From NCBI GenBank assembly GCA_002238945.1, contig MPNI01000005.1:1-64000 (forward strand): a stretch of DNA of 64,000 bases, written 5' to 3'. The notes beneath the pieces are model-generated. The model was not told the origin of the DNA and searched no databases. It was given only the letters and a program-made list of their open reading frames with translations. Position 1 is the stretch's first letter. The number at the start of each line of letters is the position of its first letter. The position numbers and the translations under genes are program-made. Positions 31,951 to 43,105 of this stretch are shown here, piece after piece. This DNA comes from Proteobacteria bacterium bin106. Lineage in GTDB: Bacteria; Bdellovibrionota_B; Oligoflexia; Oligoflexales; Bin106.

Positions 31951-33249
31951 TTAATAGCTCAACATAGTGTACTCTGCTAACCATTCAGATTTTTTTTTGC
32001 AATGGTAATGTGGTTTTTTAATAAATTCTTCTCTCCGCTCATTCTTATAGTAAAAGATAGCAAGAACTCCATCAGTTTCTTCTTGGCCTTTAATAAAAAA
32101 TTCCATTTTTTTTTCTTTATTTTTATCAGTAACAGCAGTAACATAATTTGGAATCTTATTCTTAAATAACGCCTTATCCTGAATTGTTCTCTTAGTTTGG
32201 CATAAGTATAGATCATTACTAAAATCTGAAAAAATATGAGACGTATACCTACTATTTTCTGGAAATGGTATTTCATCTTCTTTGTTAGCATTTGGTGGAA
32301 CAAAAAATTCAAAGTCATAATCAGAGTTAAATATATTCATATCATCTATCCAAGGAGTAACAACAGCTATACCATTATCGCTAATTTCTTTTGGATTTGT
32401 TGAGCTACGCTTAACATTAATCCAAGGCGTAGCCATCCACTCTCTTGGTCGTCCTCGCTTGTAAAGGCTATATGCTGAAACCATAAATGGAGCTCTATAG
32501 CTTTTTGTAATGTTACAATAATCAGAAAAATTTTCCTTACTAAAACCAAAACACGTTTCATTTATACTCTCAGGTCTAAACCAATTATTATGATAAATCA
32601 TTATTGTGCCATTATCATTATAATCTCCCACAATAGCAGCATGTGCTGAGCTTCCATCATTTACTTTTTTGGATTTACCTATAATCACAGTTCCAGCTGG
32701 TATACCATCAATAAAGTTGTCTTGAAGAAAATTCTTTGCTTTATCTCGAGCATTGGCATCATTTCCACTGTTAACCTCATGCTCCAAAGTAAGCTTATTA
32801 TAATCTTCACCAACTAATTTATTACCTAATCTGTCTACATGCGATTCATATAAATGATAACCCCTCATCTCTGCAAGTTTATCCGCAAATAAAACATGAT
32901 CTACATTACGAACGCACTCAAATTTTTGTGCAAATTTATCGAAATTTTTGTTCTTCTGAATATTAATAAAATCTACCATTTTTTTAAAGTCACCTTCAGT
33001 AGATTCAGTAAGATATGAAAGAACGTGAGTACTGCTATCAGTACTAGAAAGACTCATCAAATCCTCAATGCTATTAACAGCTTCAGGTAGATCTTTTATG
33101 GCCTGTGTATTCAGAGCTGAACCTCCTCCTGGCTGTTTACATGCTGTAATACTAATAGACAGAGTGATCATCATATACATATACACTATATACTTTGGGG
33201 TGCAAAGCCAAAATAGAGTAATGATATGGTAAGAATTTATAGATTTCAT
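31951..33249 (-). CDS. Putative lipoprotein, possible papain-like (BPSL0067/NlpC-type) amidase fold
   Basis: ISITACKQPGGG lipobox; ECVRNVDHVLFAD ... IPAGTVIIGKSKKVNDGSSAHAAIVGDYNDNGTIMIYHNNWFRPE. Confidence 0.45.
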   Translation of the reverse strand: MKSINSYHIITLFWLCTPKYIVYMYMMITLSISITACKQPGGGSALNTQAIKDLPEAVNSIEDLMSLSSTDSSTHVLSYLTESTEGDFKKMVDFINIQKNKNFDKFAQKFECVRNVDHVLFADKLAEMRGYHLYESHVDRLGNKLVGEDYNKLTLEHEVNSGNDANARDKAKNFLQDNFIDGIPAGTVIIGKSKKVNDGSSAHAAIVGDYNDNGTIMIYHNNWFRPESINETCFGFSKENFSDYCNITKSYRAPFMVSAYSLYKRGRPREWMATPWINVKRSSTNPKEISDNGIAVVTPWIDDMNIFNSDYDFEFFVPPNANKEDEIPFPENSRYTSHIFSDFSNDLYLCQTKRTIQDKALFKNKIPNYVTAVTDKNKEKKMEFFIKGQEETDGVLAIFYYKNERREEFIKKPHYHCKKKSEWLAEYTMLSY

Positions 33250-33333
33250 ATCTTAATCATACTTCTTTAAGTATATGTTGAATCTTGTATAATCTCATCT
33301 TTTTTAACATATAGGATGTTATACTTTTCGTTA

Positions 33334-35520
33334 TTAAGCACCAAATGCAGCAGGGAGTAGTAAAACAGGGAGGTTAACATCGTTAAATGAAGCAAAACAT
33401 GAATTATAAGGACTAAGGTCAATAATCAATTGATTACTACCAGGAACTTGTATCCGCTTTATGGGTGCATTTGACCTAGAATAATCAGCGGCAAACTCAA
33501 GAATACTTGTTCGATACATTTCAGCTATTGGTACAAAATTGCACGCAGATCCTGCAAACATCTTGCAGCTATTCAAAGCTAAAATATTATTTCTACGATA
33601 GCTGAACATAAGATTGCTCTGATTATTTGGAAGGAATCTACCATTTTGCATGATTTTTATAGAACGTAGAGACCACCAGCGATTATTAAGAAAAATACTA
33701 TGTAACCCTGCTTTAGGTGCTGATCCTTTAGTAATATAGCCAGATACCCAAGCGGTATGATAAGTCATTGGACTGGCTTTTCCAGAAACAGTCACACTTT
33801 GATTTACAGTTTCTGAGCAAGCATTTTTTTGTGTTAGCACCTCCGTTCTGCTTTTATTGGGAATAGGAAGTGATGAGTTACTTGGTTGACTAGGAATCAT
33901 GCGAACGTCACGACCACCTTTTGCTCCGCCTCCTTCCTCAGTTGTAATAGGAGGGTCATCAGGAGGCGGTGGTGGTTGACTGGGATCAGTAGGATTACGA
34001 GGGTTACTGGGATCATCAGGATCACCCTGTTTACCTGTAACAGGAGGTATTAATACATTGCCGGTAGAAAGAGTTCTAACAGCAGTTCCTGGCGGGTATC
34101 CACCAGTAGGTGGAATCCGTGTGGCTGGTTCCTTAGAAGATGTACCCGGAGGGGAACCAGGAGATGTACCCGGAGGGGAACCAGGAGATGTACCCGGAGG
34201 GGAACCAGGAGATGTACCTGGAGGGGAACCAGGAGATGTACCCGGAGGGGAACCAAGAGATGTACCTGGAGGGGAACCAGAGTTTGTGGGTGGAAAAGTC
34301 GGAATAGGCTCAGGGGTTAATCCTGGCTGTTGAGGATTTGTTGTTCCAGGAGAATTAGGATTTGTTGTTCCAGGAGAATTAGGACTTGTTGTTCCAGGAG
34401 AGTTAGGAGAATTAGGATTGTTAGGATTGTTAGGATTGTTAGGATTGTTAGGATTGTTAGGTCCACCAGAGGTGTTTTCCGGATTTAACGGAGGGTTACC
34501 ATTTTGAGGTGATCCTGGTCTTGGTTGAAAAGGGTTATTAGGAGCTGTTGGAGGTTGTCCTGGAGATGTACGTGGAGGGGACTCTCTTCCAATACGCGTA
34601 GGTGGTAAGTTAGGATTAGTGCCTCCAGGGTTTGGAGGTAATCCTGAACCAGGCCGACTAGTACCAGGTGGTCTACCACCGTCATCACCAGGAGTACCAC
34701 TATCACGGTTACCTCCACTACCAGTACCTGGAGTACCACTGCCAGGAGAGCCTTCACCACCAAGGCCACCACCGCCAGTGCCAGGGTTTCCGCCACCAGG
34801 ATTGCCACCACCACCAGTGCCAGTCCTAGGGTTTCCACCGCCACGATTGCTACCACCAGGAAATTCATCGGTTAAACCGCCACCAGTGCCAGTACCGGGT
34901 CTTCCACCGCCACCAGTGCCGCCACCACCAGTGCCAGTCCTAGGGTTTCCATCGCCACGATTGCCTTCCTCACCAAGGCCACCACCGCCAGTCCTAGGGT
35001 TTCCACCGCCAGCACCAGGAGTGCCACTATCACGGTTGCCTCCACTGCCAGGAAGGCCTTCACCACCAAGACCACGATTGCCACCACCAGGATTGCCAGT
35101 CCTAGGGTTTCCACCGCCACGATTGCTACCACCAGGAAATTCATCGGTTAAACCGCCACCAGTGCCAGTACCGGATCTTCCACCGCCACCAGTGCCACCA
35201 CCGCCGGTACTAGGTAATGATCCTGTGCTGGGTGGTGGAACTACACGAGGAGGAGGAGTGCCGCCACTACCACTGCCATTATCTCTTGGTTCTGGAAATA
35301 AAGTTTCTGGTGTTGTACCTGGTTTTGTTCCTCCAGGATGAAGATCACCACTGTTGCCTTCTGAGCCTTGTTCACGGTTAATTTCGGGATTTGGATTAAT
35401 GGTAGGGCAATCATCACCCTCACAAGCTTCTTCTTCTTTATCATTGTCTTTAGTACATGCTGCAACAAAAACAACAATTGCTAGCAAGGAAGAGATAAAA
35501 AAGAAAAAGTGGCTTGTCAT
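33334..35520 (-). CDS. Gly/Pro-rich collagen-like low-complexity lipoprotein with conserved-looking C-terminal domain
   Basis: [16 protein letters not shown] lipobox; (SPPGTSPG)n, (NNPNNP)n, GGGxPGTG blocks; non-repetitive C-terminal ~180 aa with Cys residues. Confidence 0.75.
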   Translation of the reverse strand: MTSHFFFFISSLLAIVVFVAACTKDNDKEEEACEGDDCPTINPNPEINREQGSEGNSGDLHPGGTKPGTTPETLFPEPRDNGSGSGGTPPPRVVPPPSTGSLPSTGGGGTGGGGRSGTGTGGGLTDEFPGGSNRGGGNPRTGNPGGGNRGLGGEGLPGSGGNRDSGTPGAGGGNPRTGGGGLGEEGNRGDGNPRTGTGGGGTGGGGRPGTGTGGGLTDEFPGGSNRGGGNPRTGTGGGGNPGGGNPGTGGGGLGGEGSPGSGTPGTGSGGNRDSGTPGDDGGRPPGTSRPGSGLPPNPGGTNPNLPPTRIGRESPPRTSPGQPPTAPNNPFQPRPGSPQNGNPPLNPENTSGGPNNPNNPNNPNNPNNPNSPNSPGTTSPNSPGTTNPNSPGTTNPQQPGLTPEPIPTFPPTNSGSPPGTSLGSPPGTSPGSPPGTSPGSPPGTSPGSPPGTSPGSPPGTSSKEPATRIPPTGGYPPGTAVRTLSTGNVLIPPVTGKQGDPDDPSNPRNPTDPSQPPPPPDDPPITTEEGGGAKGGRDVRMIPSQPSNSSLPIPNKSRTEVLTQKNACSETVNQSVTVSGKASPMTYHTAWVSGYITKGSAPKAGLHSIFLNNRWWSLRSIKIMQNGRFLPNNQSNLMFSYRRNNILALNSCKMFAGSACNFVPIAEMYRTSILEFAADYSRSNAPIKRIQVPGSNQLIIDLSPYNSCFASFNDVNLPVLLLPAAFGA

Positions 35521-35917
35521 GATAGATGCAATATAAAAAGTTATAAAACGGATATGTCGAACCTAATAGTTAACTGTGTTTTAGCTTTTTCTCACTTTGC
35601 AGTTACAGCACACTCTTCTGATTGTGATCCTATTGATGTATATGTTCTATGTGCACAATCGTTGCATAATCTGTCTAGACTTTGAGCCATAGTATGGTCA
35701 AAGTACAAAGCAGACTGTATAACGGTATAATGCGTGATGAGCTTAACGACAGATAGTCACAACAATGATGAAAGATAAGCTCCTATCCTCATCCACAACC
35801 GATCCATAAGGCACCCGAAAATCTTCTCGAGTACCCACTATTTCATGTTTCCATACAATCTTAGAGCTGCTGATAATCAAAAATAGCTATCCAAAAAAGC
35901 TATTTTAAAAATCATGT

Positions 35918-36760
35918 CTACGACTCAGCTTCTTCATTCTGATCTTTTGTCTCTGGATACACGTTCAGATTGATGTCTTGATAAAGAGTAGAAAAGAAGC
36001 GTTGCCATCTTAGATTAGGAAAATAGCTTGCTGAGGACTTAGAAGACCACAACACCATCTCAGCTTTGCCTTTAACATATGACAGTGGAACATAAAGCCA
36101 TCTTCTGGAGTCATGAGAATTATCACGGTTATCTCCCATCACAAAAACACCATCCTCGGGTATGTGATAGTTACCTCCTTCAGCAGGCCAATTCTGAGGA
36201 CTTAAGGATTGAGGCCCCTTGGAGTTATGGGTTACAAAAAAGTTATAATCACCTATGCTTTCTACATAAAGATCTTTCTTTTGATCCTTTACATCTGAGA
36301 GAATACTGCGATCATGTTCATGCGAGACCCGAGGAACAGGTTTCGAATTGATATAAAGGATATCACCAATAATTTGTATGCTATCACCTCCCACACCCAC
36401 TACTCGCTTGACATAATCAATATTGGGATTTGCAGGATAGCCAAACACAATGATATTACCGCGTTTGATTTTTCCCCATCTGATCAGCTCAATACCTACA
36501 AATGGCAATCTTAAACTGTAAGCCAGCTTATTGGCAACAATCCTATCCCCCACCTTAATAGTAGGTTCCATAGAAGGAGTAGGAACTTCATAAGGAGCCA
36601 CCACACAGCTGCGAATAACAAAGACCACCAGAAGCATAATGCAAAGTGATTTGAAATTTTCTAAGGAAAAAATATCAGAGTCTTGAGCTTTCTTCTTAGT
36701 CTCTTCGCTTTTGTTTGGCGTATTTTGATTTAAAGCATCAGAAGATGTTTCTACCATCAA
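35918..36760 (-). CDS. lepB: Signal peptidase I
   Basis: PTPSMEPTIKVGDRIVANKLAY, NIDYVKRVVGVGGDSI, FVMGDNRDNSHDSRRW. Confidence 0.95.
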   Translation of the reverse strand: MMVETSSDALNQNTPNKSEETKKKAQDSDIFSLENFKSLCIMLLVVFVIRSCVVAPYEVPTPSMEPTIKVGDRIVANKLAYSLRLPFVGIELIRWGKIKRGNIIVFGYPANPNIDYVKRVVGVGGDSIQIIGDILYINSKPVPRVSHEHDRSILSDVKDQKKDLYVESIGDYNFFVTHNSKGPQSLSPQNWPAEGGNYHIPEDGVFVMGDNRDNSHDSRRWLYVPLSYVKGKAEMVLWSSKSSASYFPNLRWQRFFSTLYQDINLNVYPETKDQNEEAES

Positions 36761-36876
36761 TCATTTACCTAATAGTGTTTTAACGTGTTTGGTGCAAGAC
36801 AGTAATCATGTACTCATTGATTATCAAGATATGACTCTTTCACCATGGATGTCTTAGGATGGAAGTGAATATACAT

Positions 36877-37965
36877 TTACGATAAAGACGACTGCAAAGA
36901 GGAGTGAAGCAATGTTTTGGCTGTATCGATGGCTTGCTCAGAACATTGTACTCCGAATCGAGTGATAACATCTCCAGCTAGTATAGTTGCAATTTGAGCA
37001 GAAAGTGAATGAGGTTTTTGCAGTATATAGCCTGCAAGAAAACCGGCAGCAAAGTTATCACCAGCTCCTGTGGTATCAACAACCTTGACAGCTAAGGCTT
37101 TGCTATAACATCTCTCTTCACCACCCTCATAGATCTTCGCTCCTTTGTCACCAAGCTTATGGACATACACAAGATCATCTTTAAGCTGAAATTTGGGATT
37201 TTCTACAGCATCTTCTTGGCCAAGCAATTCACATGCTTCCATATGATTAGCAAAAAGTATATCCACATCTGCATCAATAAACTTTAAAAAATCTTTCTTA
37301 AAGGTCTTAACAACAAGAGGATCTGCAAGATCAAATGATACCTTGCCCCCTGACGCCTTCACAAAAGCTACAGCATCGATAATAGCTTTTCTTTGAGCAC
37401 TATGAAACCATTGATAACCACAAACATGAAAAATAGAAGACGTAAGGATATCTCCACAACAAAGATGATCTTTGCCTAACTCCTCACCAACGCCCAAAGA
37501 TGACAACATAGTACGTTCACCATCCTCACTAACCAATACCAATACACTACCTGTACTGCCTTGACTGTGATGAATATACGTCTTAAGACACGACATATCT
37601 AAAGCATCCCGCACTTGCTGTGCAGTTGGATCTTGTCCCACTATGGTACTAAAACTTACCTCAATACCCAAAGAAGCCAGTGTGCGAACGAGGTTACAAG
37701 ACGAGCCTCCTAAACCACGAAAGATTTTACTATCTTTTGTCGTAACCTCTTGAAGTACTCGGGCTTGCTCAATACTAGATACTTCTATACCTGTCCCTTT
37801 AGTCAGGCCAAGGCGATCAATATCCTCACTTGAAACCATCACTGTGGTATCCCACAAACTGCTACCCAAAGAACTCAAAGCATATCTTTTCTCAAAGACT
37901 CCCATGAGTCCTTTCTTTTGAAGTTCTGTTTTTTGGGGAAATGATTTTTGATGTAACATAGACAT
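36877..37965 (-). CDS. PfkB-family carbohydrate/adenosine kinase
   Basis: GGSSCNLVRTLASLG, LFANHMEACELLG, VVDTTGAGDNFAAGFLAGYI. Confidence 0.9.
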   Translation of the reverse strand: MSMLHQKSFPQKTELQKKGLMGVFEKRYALSSLGSSLWDTTVMVSSEDIDRLGLTKGTGIEVSSIEQARVLQEVTTKDSKIFRGLGGSSCNLVRTLASLGIEVSFSTIVGQDPTAQQVRDALDMSCLKTYIHHSQGSTGSVLVLVSEDGERTMLSSLGVGEELGKDHLCCGDILTSSIFHVCGYQWFHSAQRKAIIDAVAFVKASGGKVSFDLADPLVVKTFKKDFLKFIDADVDILFANHMEACELLGQEDAVENPKFQLKDDLVYVHKLGDKGAKIYEGGEERCYSKALAVKVVDTTGAGDNFAAGFLAGYILQKPHSLSAQIATILAGDVITRFGVQCSEQAIDTAKTLLHSSLQSSLS

Positions 37966-38183
37966 AATATGTGATCATCCAATTGTTTTCTAAGTAAAGT
38001 ACTCTTTTGCAGCAAACCATCACTTTAAGATCTTATAGAGTATGCTAACAAATGCTACCTATACATACAAAGTCTCTCTAAGCAAGCTGCAACATTGTCT
38101 ATATCGTCATTTATCCATTATTTTCTCTATAACATGACATGTTCTCATTTTCCTTTCTATTCTTCATACAATAGATCACACAT

Positions 38184-39038
38184 ATGAATACAACAAACAT
38201 ACCTCAAACAGCATCATATGACTTATCCATCACCACAGACTTCCATGCTTTTCAATGTTTTTATCACATTCATCACTGGCCCTATCAAATAGGTTATTAC
38301 ACCCCTATTTACCCAAACCTATTCCCTACTTCGCTATCGCCGTCTTCTATAGCTTCATCTTTTACGGCTGTAAGATCTTTAAAACTGTGGTTACAAACAT
38401 TTGCATCTCAGCACAGTCCTGCTTGCAAGAATATGGATGATCCATGTTTATGGATCCCTAACACAGCCTCCTCTTGCCTGTCCTCAGCAAGGTATGCGCA
38501 CTTACTAACTTACAAGCAAGGCGGTAAACCCCCTGCTCTTCAACTGGCTCCATTCCTTGTCTCTCAGAACTCCGAGATGATCTATTTTTGGCTAACTGAT
38601 ATACACATAGATATATGCTTGAATCTTGCCACTCATCGTGTCGGCATATTACACAAAGACGCAAACAATGCCATACATACCTATTGCAGCATCTATAAAC
38701 GCCAAAAACTTCGCCTATTACTACTGCCTTTCAAACGTAAGGTGTTCGCTATAGATGCCAAAAATAATCACACCATACCACCAGCTGCAAAGCTTAACAC
38801 CTCATTTCTTGTCGCACTAAGAAATGCTTTTCCAAATGAACAGCTATGGTTAAATCTTAATCTTAAAAAGGTATCTTGTGATACTACATATCTTAGTACA
38901 ACAGAAAGAAACATGATCAAACAGCTTGGCTTTATCACTCACTCTCTACCAAGTGAACCTTGTCTTTCTTTAATTGACCTTCAACGAGAATACGATAACC
39001 CTCACCATCGAAGCATCTATATGGGGCGAAGATTATAA
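38184..39038 (+). CDS. Hypothetical protein
   Basis: 284-aa ORF, no recognised family, followed by a terminator hairpin. Confidence 0.5.
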   Translation: MNTTNIPQTASYDLSITTDFHAFQCFYHIHHWPYQIGYYTPIYPNLFPTSLSPSSIASSFTAVRSLKLWLQTFASQHSPACKNMDDPCLWIPNTASSCLSSARYAHLLTYKQGGKPPALQLAPFLVSQNSEMIYFWLTDIHIDICLNLATHRVGILHKDANNAIHTYCSIYKRQKLRLLLLPFKRKVFAIDAKNNHTIPPAAKLNTSFLVALRNAFPNEQLWLNLNLKKVSCDTTYLSTTERNMIKQLGFITHSLPSEPCLSLIDLQREYDNPHHRSIYMGRRL

Positions 39039-39074
39039 GAGCTCCTAGCTAAAAGCAAACAGCTAAAAGCAAAC

Positions 39075-39102
39075 AGCTGCATCAGCAAAAAGTGATGCAG
39101 CT
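39075..39102. terminator. Hairpin between convergent genes (agctgcatca / tgatgcagct)
   Basis: 10-bp perfect stem, 8-nt loop. Confidence 0.7.
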
Positions 39103-39155
39103 CAATCTCCTTTATAGTCTGGATTTACCCACAAACTATCTGTCTTATATACTCT

Positions 39156-40304
39156 TTACTTTTGAGGTAACCCCAAAAGATTCAACATAGCAAAATGCTT
39201 GTTAATGATATCTCTTATATCAGAAGCAAGGTAAGGCAAAATATAAACAAAACTCACGTTGCTGCATATGAGTATTCTATTTTTAAGAAGGGGTATATGT
39301 CTTTCGAATACATTCAGTGGTTTGATTTCACCATGTCTTTTAATACCCATTCCAACGCTGCTATGCACAACCAAGCCACCTATTATAATCCCCATAACTT
39401 GAATGTGACCATCTACATCGGTATAAAGTGGTGCACCAGAATCTCCACTGCAGATCATCGATGATTTTATCTCACTATCTACATGACTCACTGTCTTTGA
39501 AGGTGTTTTAGTATCTTCTGTTTGTTTCGTAAGCCTCGGAACCGTAATGCCTACATCTTTGTGGTCTTGCTTTTCAAAAAATCTTTTTATACGTTTTGGA
39601 AAACGTGAAAAATAATTATTCTTTAGTGATGGATGAAGCTTATACCACCAAGGCAGTGAAATGATGGTGTTACGAAATGTATTATTCTTTTCAAGTTGGT
39701 CTAGATGTTGTAACGAATATAATGTTAAAGCTGCTTGACGAAAATAATTATTTTCGTCACCATAAATGTCTTCACTGCCTTCTTCTTTGTGATCAATCTT
39801 AGGAATTTTTTTACTATAAAGTTCTTCTGAACCTCCACGTCCTTCTGCCCATACATCTAGGGCTTTATCAGGATAAGTAGTAGCCATAGGTAAAGGTTTT
39901 GGAAAGTCTGATTCAGCCATTTCAGAGTCAGTTAATCCCTCATTAAATATCAGGACAGCAACATCACTACTACCCACCTGATAGACTTTTTCAACATCAA
40001 ACGCTTTTATTTGATCATTTCTAAAAGCTGTGGGTACATCCAAAAGAATTTCATAATGATAAACTTCTGATGACACACAATGATAAGCTGTCAGTACAAC
40101 ACCTCTTTGGATATATACTCCATCACATTCAGCTTGAGCATCATCATTTGTTATTAATATTTTCACTGTAGCAGTTGTTTGAAGATAACCAGAAGCCTGA
40201 GGCAAGCTGTCAGGGCCGATAACATTCAACTGTGAAGTGCTTTCTATGCCACAACTCACCATAGTAAGACTGATAAACACAATGATCAAAGGTACACATC
40301 TCAC
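39156..40304 (-). CDS. Trypsin-like serine protease lipoprotein, paralog 1
   Basis: LTMVSCG lipobox; VLTAYHCVSS (His), SSDVAVLIF (Asp), ICSGDSGAPLY (Ser). Confidence 0.85.
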   Translation of the reverse strand: MRCVPLIIVFISLTMVSCGIESTSQLNVIGPDSLPQASGYLQTTATVKILITNDDAQAECDGVYIQRGVVLTAYHCVSSEVYHYEILLDVPTAFRNDQIKAFDVEKVYQVGSSDVAVLIFNEGLTDSEMAESDFPKPLPMATTYPDKALDVWAEGRGGSEELYSKKIPKIDHKEEGSEDIYGDENNYFRQAALTLYSLQHLDQLEKNNTFRNTIISLPWWYKLHPSLKNNYFSRFPKRIKRFFEKQDHKDVGITVPRLTKQTEDTKTPSKTVSHVDSEIKSSMICSGDSGAPLYTDVDGHIQVMGIIIGGLVVHSSVGMGIKRHGEIKPLNVFERHIPLLKNRILICSNVSFVYILPYLASDIRDIINKHFAMLNLLGLPQK

Positions 40305-40517
40305 TTCCAGTTCCTCTCCATTTAAAGACTAACAGTACTATGATCACATAGTGGACTTGATGAATGATTCAAATATCTATGACTAGATACTGTCTTATAA
40401 GCAATATATATGCCAAAGTGATAACATTGGCTATGACCTCCATAACCTTAATAAGATCTTCAAACTCATCTCTTTTTACAGCAGGCAAGTCATAACTCTG
40501 AACACTAAGCACTATGC

Positions 40518-41654
40518 TCAGCGCGTAGCATCTTGAAAATGATCATCAATAATATGTTTTATATCAGAAGCAAGGTAAGGCAAAATATGAGGAACACTCA
40601 CGTTGCTGCACATGAGCATCCTCTTCATAAGAAAGGAATTGGGCATATGTCTTTCAAATACATTCAATGGTTTGATTTCACCATGTCTTCTTATACCCAT
40701 CCCAACGCTGTTATGCACAACCAAGCCACCTATTATAATCCCCATAACTTGGATGTGACCCCCCACATCGGCATAAAGCGGTGAACCAGAATCTCCGCTA
40801 CAAATCATCGATGATTTTATCTCACTATCTACATGACTCACAGTCTCTGAAGTTGCTTTAGTATCTTCTGTCTGTTTCGTAAGCCTCGGAACCGTAATGC
40901 CTACATCTTTAAGACCTTGCTTTTTCAACTTCCTTTTTACACGTTTTGGAAGACGTGAAAAAAAACCATTCTTTAGTGATGGATGAAGTTTATACCACCA
41001 AGGCAGTGAGATGATTACGTTACGAAATGTATCATTTTTCTCAAGATCGTCTAAATGTTGTAGCGGATATAATGTTAAAGGCGCTTGACGAAAACAATTA
41101 TTTTCATCACAATAAAATTCTTTAATGCCTTCTTTTTTGTGATCAACCTTAGGGATTCTCTTACTATAAAGTTCTTCTGAACCTCCACGTCCTTCTACCC
41201 ATACATCTAGAGGTTTATCAGGATAAGTAGTAGCTATAGGTAAAGGTTTTGGAAAGTTTGATTCAGCCATTTCAGAGTCAGTTAATCCCTCATTAAATAT
41301 CAGGACAGCAACATCACTACTACCCACCTGATAGACTTTTTCAATATCAAACGCTTTTTCTTCAACATTTCCAGAAGTTGTAGGTACATCAAAAATAATT
41401 GCATAATGATGATCTTTTAATAACGTACAATGATAAGCTGTCAGTACAACACCTCTTTGGATATATACTCCGTCACATTCAGGATTAGAATCACCATTTT
41501 TTATTGATATTTTCACTGTAGCAGTTTTTTGAAGATAACCAGAAGCCTGAGGCAAGCTGTCAGGGCCGATAATATTCAACTGTGAAGTGCTTTTTGTGCC
41601 ACAACTCACCATAATAAGACTGATAAACACGATGGTTAAAGATACACATCTCAC
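40518..41654 (-). CDS. Trypsin-like serine protease lipoprotein, paralog 2
   Basis: LIMVSCG; VLTAYHCTLL; SSDVAVLIF; ICSGDSGSPLY. Confidence 0.85.
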   Translation of the reverse strand: MRCVSLTIVFISLIMVSCGTKSTSQLNIIGPDSLPQASGYLQKTATVKISIKNGDSNPECDGVYIQRGVVLTAYHCTLLKDHHYAIIFDVPTTSGNVEEKAFDIEKVYQVGSSDVAVLIFNEGLTDSEMAESNFPKPLPIATTYPDKPLDVWVEGRGGSEELYSKRIPKVDHKKEGIKEFYCDENNCFRQAPLTLYPLQHLDDLEKNDTFRNVIISLPWWYKLHPSLKNGFFSRLPKRVKRKLKKQGLKDVGITVPRLTKQTEDTKATSETVSHVDSEIKSSMICSGDSGSPLYADVGGHIQVMGIIIGGLVVHNSVGMGIRRHGEIKPLNVFERHMPNSFLMKRMLMCSNVSVPHILPYLASDIKHIIDDHFQDATR

Positions 41655-41868
41655 TTCCAGTTCCTCTCCATTTAAAGACTAACAGTACTATGGTCACATA
41701 GTGGACTTGATGAATGATTCAAATCCTCTTGACTAGATACTGTCTGATAAGCAATATATATGCCAAAGTGATAGCATTGGCTATGACCTCCATAACCTTA
41801 ATAAGATCTTCAAACCCAGCTCTTTTTACAGCAAGGCAAGTAACAATTCTGAACACTAAGCACCATGC

Positions 41869-42966
41869 TCAGCGCTTAGCATCTTGAAAATGATCATCAA
41901 TAATGTATCTGATCTCAGAAGCAAAACCAGGTAATATTTGAGCAATACTCAAATTACTGCAGATGAATAACTTGTTAAGAAAAACGATTCTTTCTAAGAT
42001 ATTCAGTTGCTTAATTTCACCATTTTTTATAACAATACTGCTAGGAACTATAAGAGTATCCGTTACAATTCCTACTACCTGGATGTGACCACCCACAACT
42101 GTATAAAGCGGTGCACCAGAGTCTCCATTGCAAATCATAGATGATGTGATATAATCTTCGCCTACAGCATCTGTAGCTGTTGAGGTTATGATACTATCTT
42201 GTTTTTGTGCTGTGTTGCGATGTTGACTCAATCTTGGCACAGTCATACCTAAATCTTTACGGCCTTTTTCATGGATAAACATATGCAAATGATGAGAAAG
42301 ACGTGAAAAATAATGGTTTTTTAGCAATGAATTAAGTCTATACGGCCAAGGCAGCGGTGAGGTGATTGTGTTACGAAATGCCTCATTACTCCCCAGATGC
42401 TCTATATATTGCTTAGGATATAATGTTAAAGATGCTTGACGAAAATGCTCATTATCATCATAGACATGTTTTATTCCTCCAAATCCTTCTGCCCATACAT
42501 CTAAAGGCTTATCAGGATAAGTCATTACCACAGAAGCAGGTTTTGGAAAGTCTGATTTAGTTATTTCAAAATCTGTTAATCCTTCATTAAAAATCAAAAC
42601 AGCAAGATCGCTGTTACTCACTTGATAGATTTTTTCAATATCAAAGACTGTTTTTTTATAATTTTTCCAAGCAATAGGTAGGTCAAAAAAAACTTTAACA
42701 TTACGATTATTCTTTGAAGATACACAATGATAAGCCGTCAGTATAACACCTTTTTCAATATATACCCCACCACAAAGATTTTTTTCAAATTTTTTCTCAG
42801 AAATCTCTTCTTCTGCTATCACTTTCACCGTGGCAGTGATCTGAAGATCACTCAAGACCTGAGGTACACTGTCAGGGCCGATAATATTCAATTGAGAAAT
42901 CATTTCTCTACCACAGCTCCATAACACCATACTTATAAACATAATGACTAAAGATACATATCTCAC
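41869..42966 (-). CDS. Trypsin-like serine protease lipoprotein, paralog 3
   Basis: MVLWSCG; ILTAYHCVSS; NSDLAVLIF; ICNGDSGAPLY. Confidence 0.85.
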   Translation of the reverse strand: MRYVSLVIMFISMVLWSCGREMISQLNIIGPDSVPQVLSDLQITATVKVIAEEEISEKKFEKNLCGGVYIEKGVILTAYHCVSSKNNRNVKVFFDLPIAWKNYKKTVFDIEKIYQVSNSDLAVLIFNEGLTDFEITKSDFPKPASVVMTYPDKPLDVWAEGFGGIKHVYDDNEHFRQASLTLYPKQYIEHLGSNEAFRNTITSPLPWPYRLNSLLKNHYFSRLSHHLHMFIHEKGRKDLGMTVPRLSQHRNTAQKQDSIITSTATDAVGEDYITSSMICNGDSGAPLYTVVGGHIQVVGIVTDTLIVPSSIVIKNGEIKQLNILERIVFLNKLFICSNLSIAQILPGFASEIRYIIDDHFQDAKR

Positions 42967-43105
42967 TTCCTATTCCTTTTTATGTAAAAATCCTGCGCTA
43001 AAATCATACATTTTACCATCATAGTCTTTGTTTAGCTCACAAGACTGTGATCACTCTGCTAGCAGAAGTAAATATGTAAAAACGCTAAAAGTGATAATAA
43101 ATACA

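Noticed and set aside
34619-35341. 240-aa plus-strand Pro-rich ORF
   Set aside because: Antisense mirror of the Gly/Pro repeat region of the lipoprotein gene at 33334-35520; its openness follows from composition.
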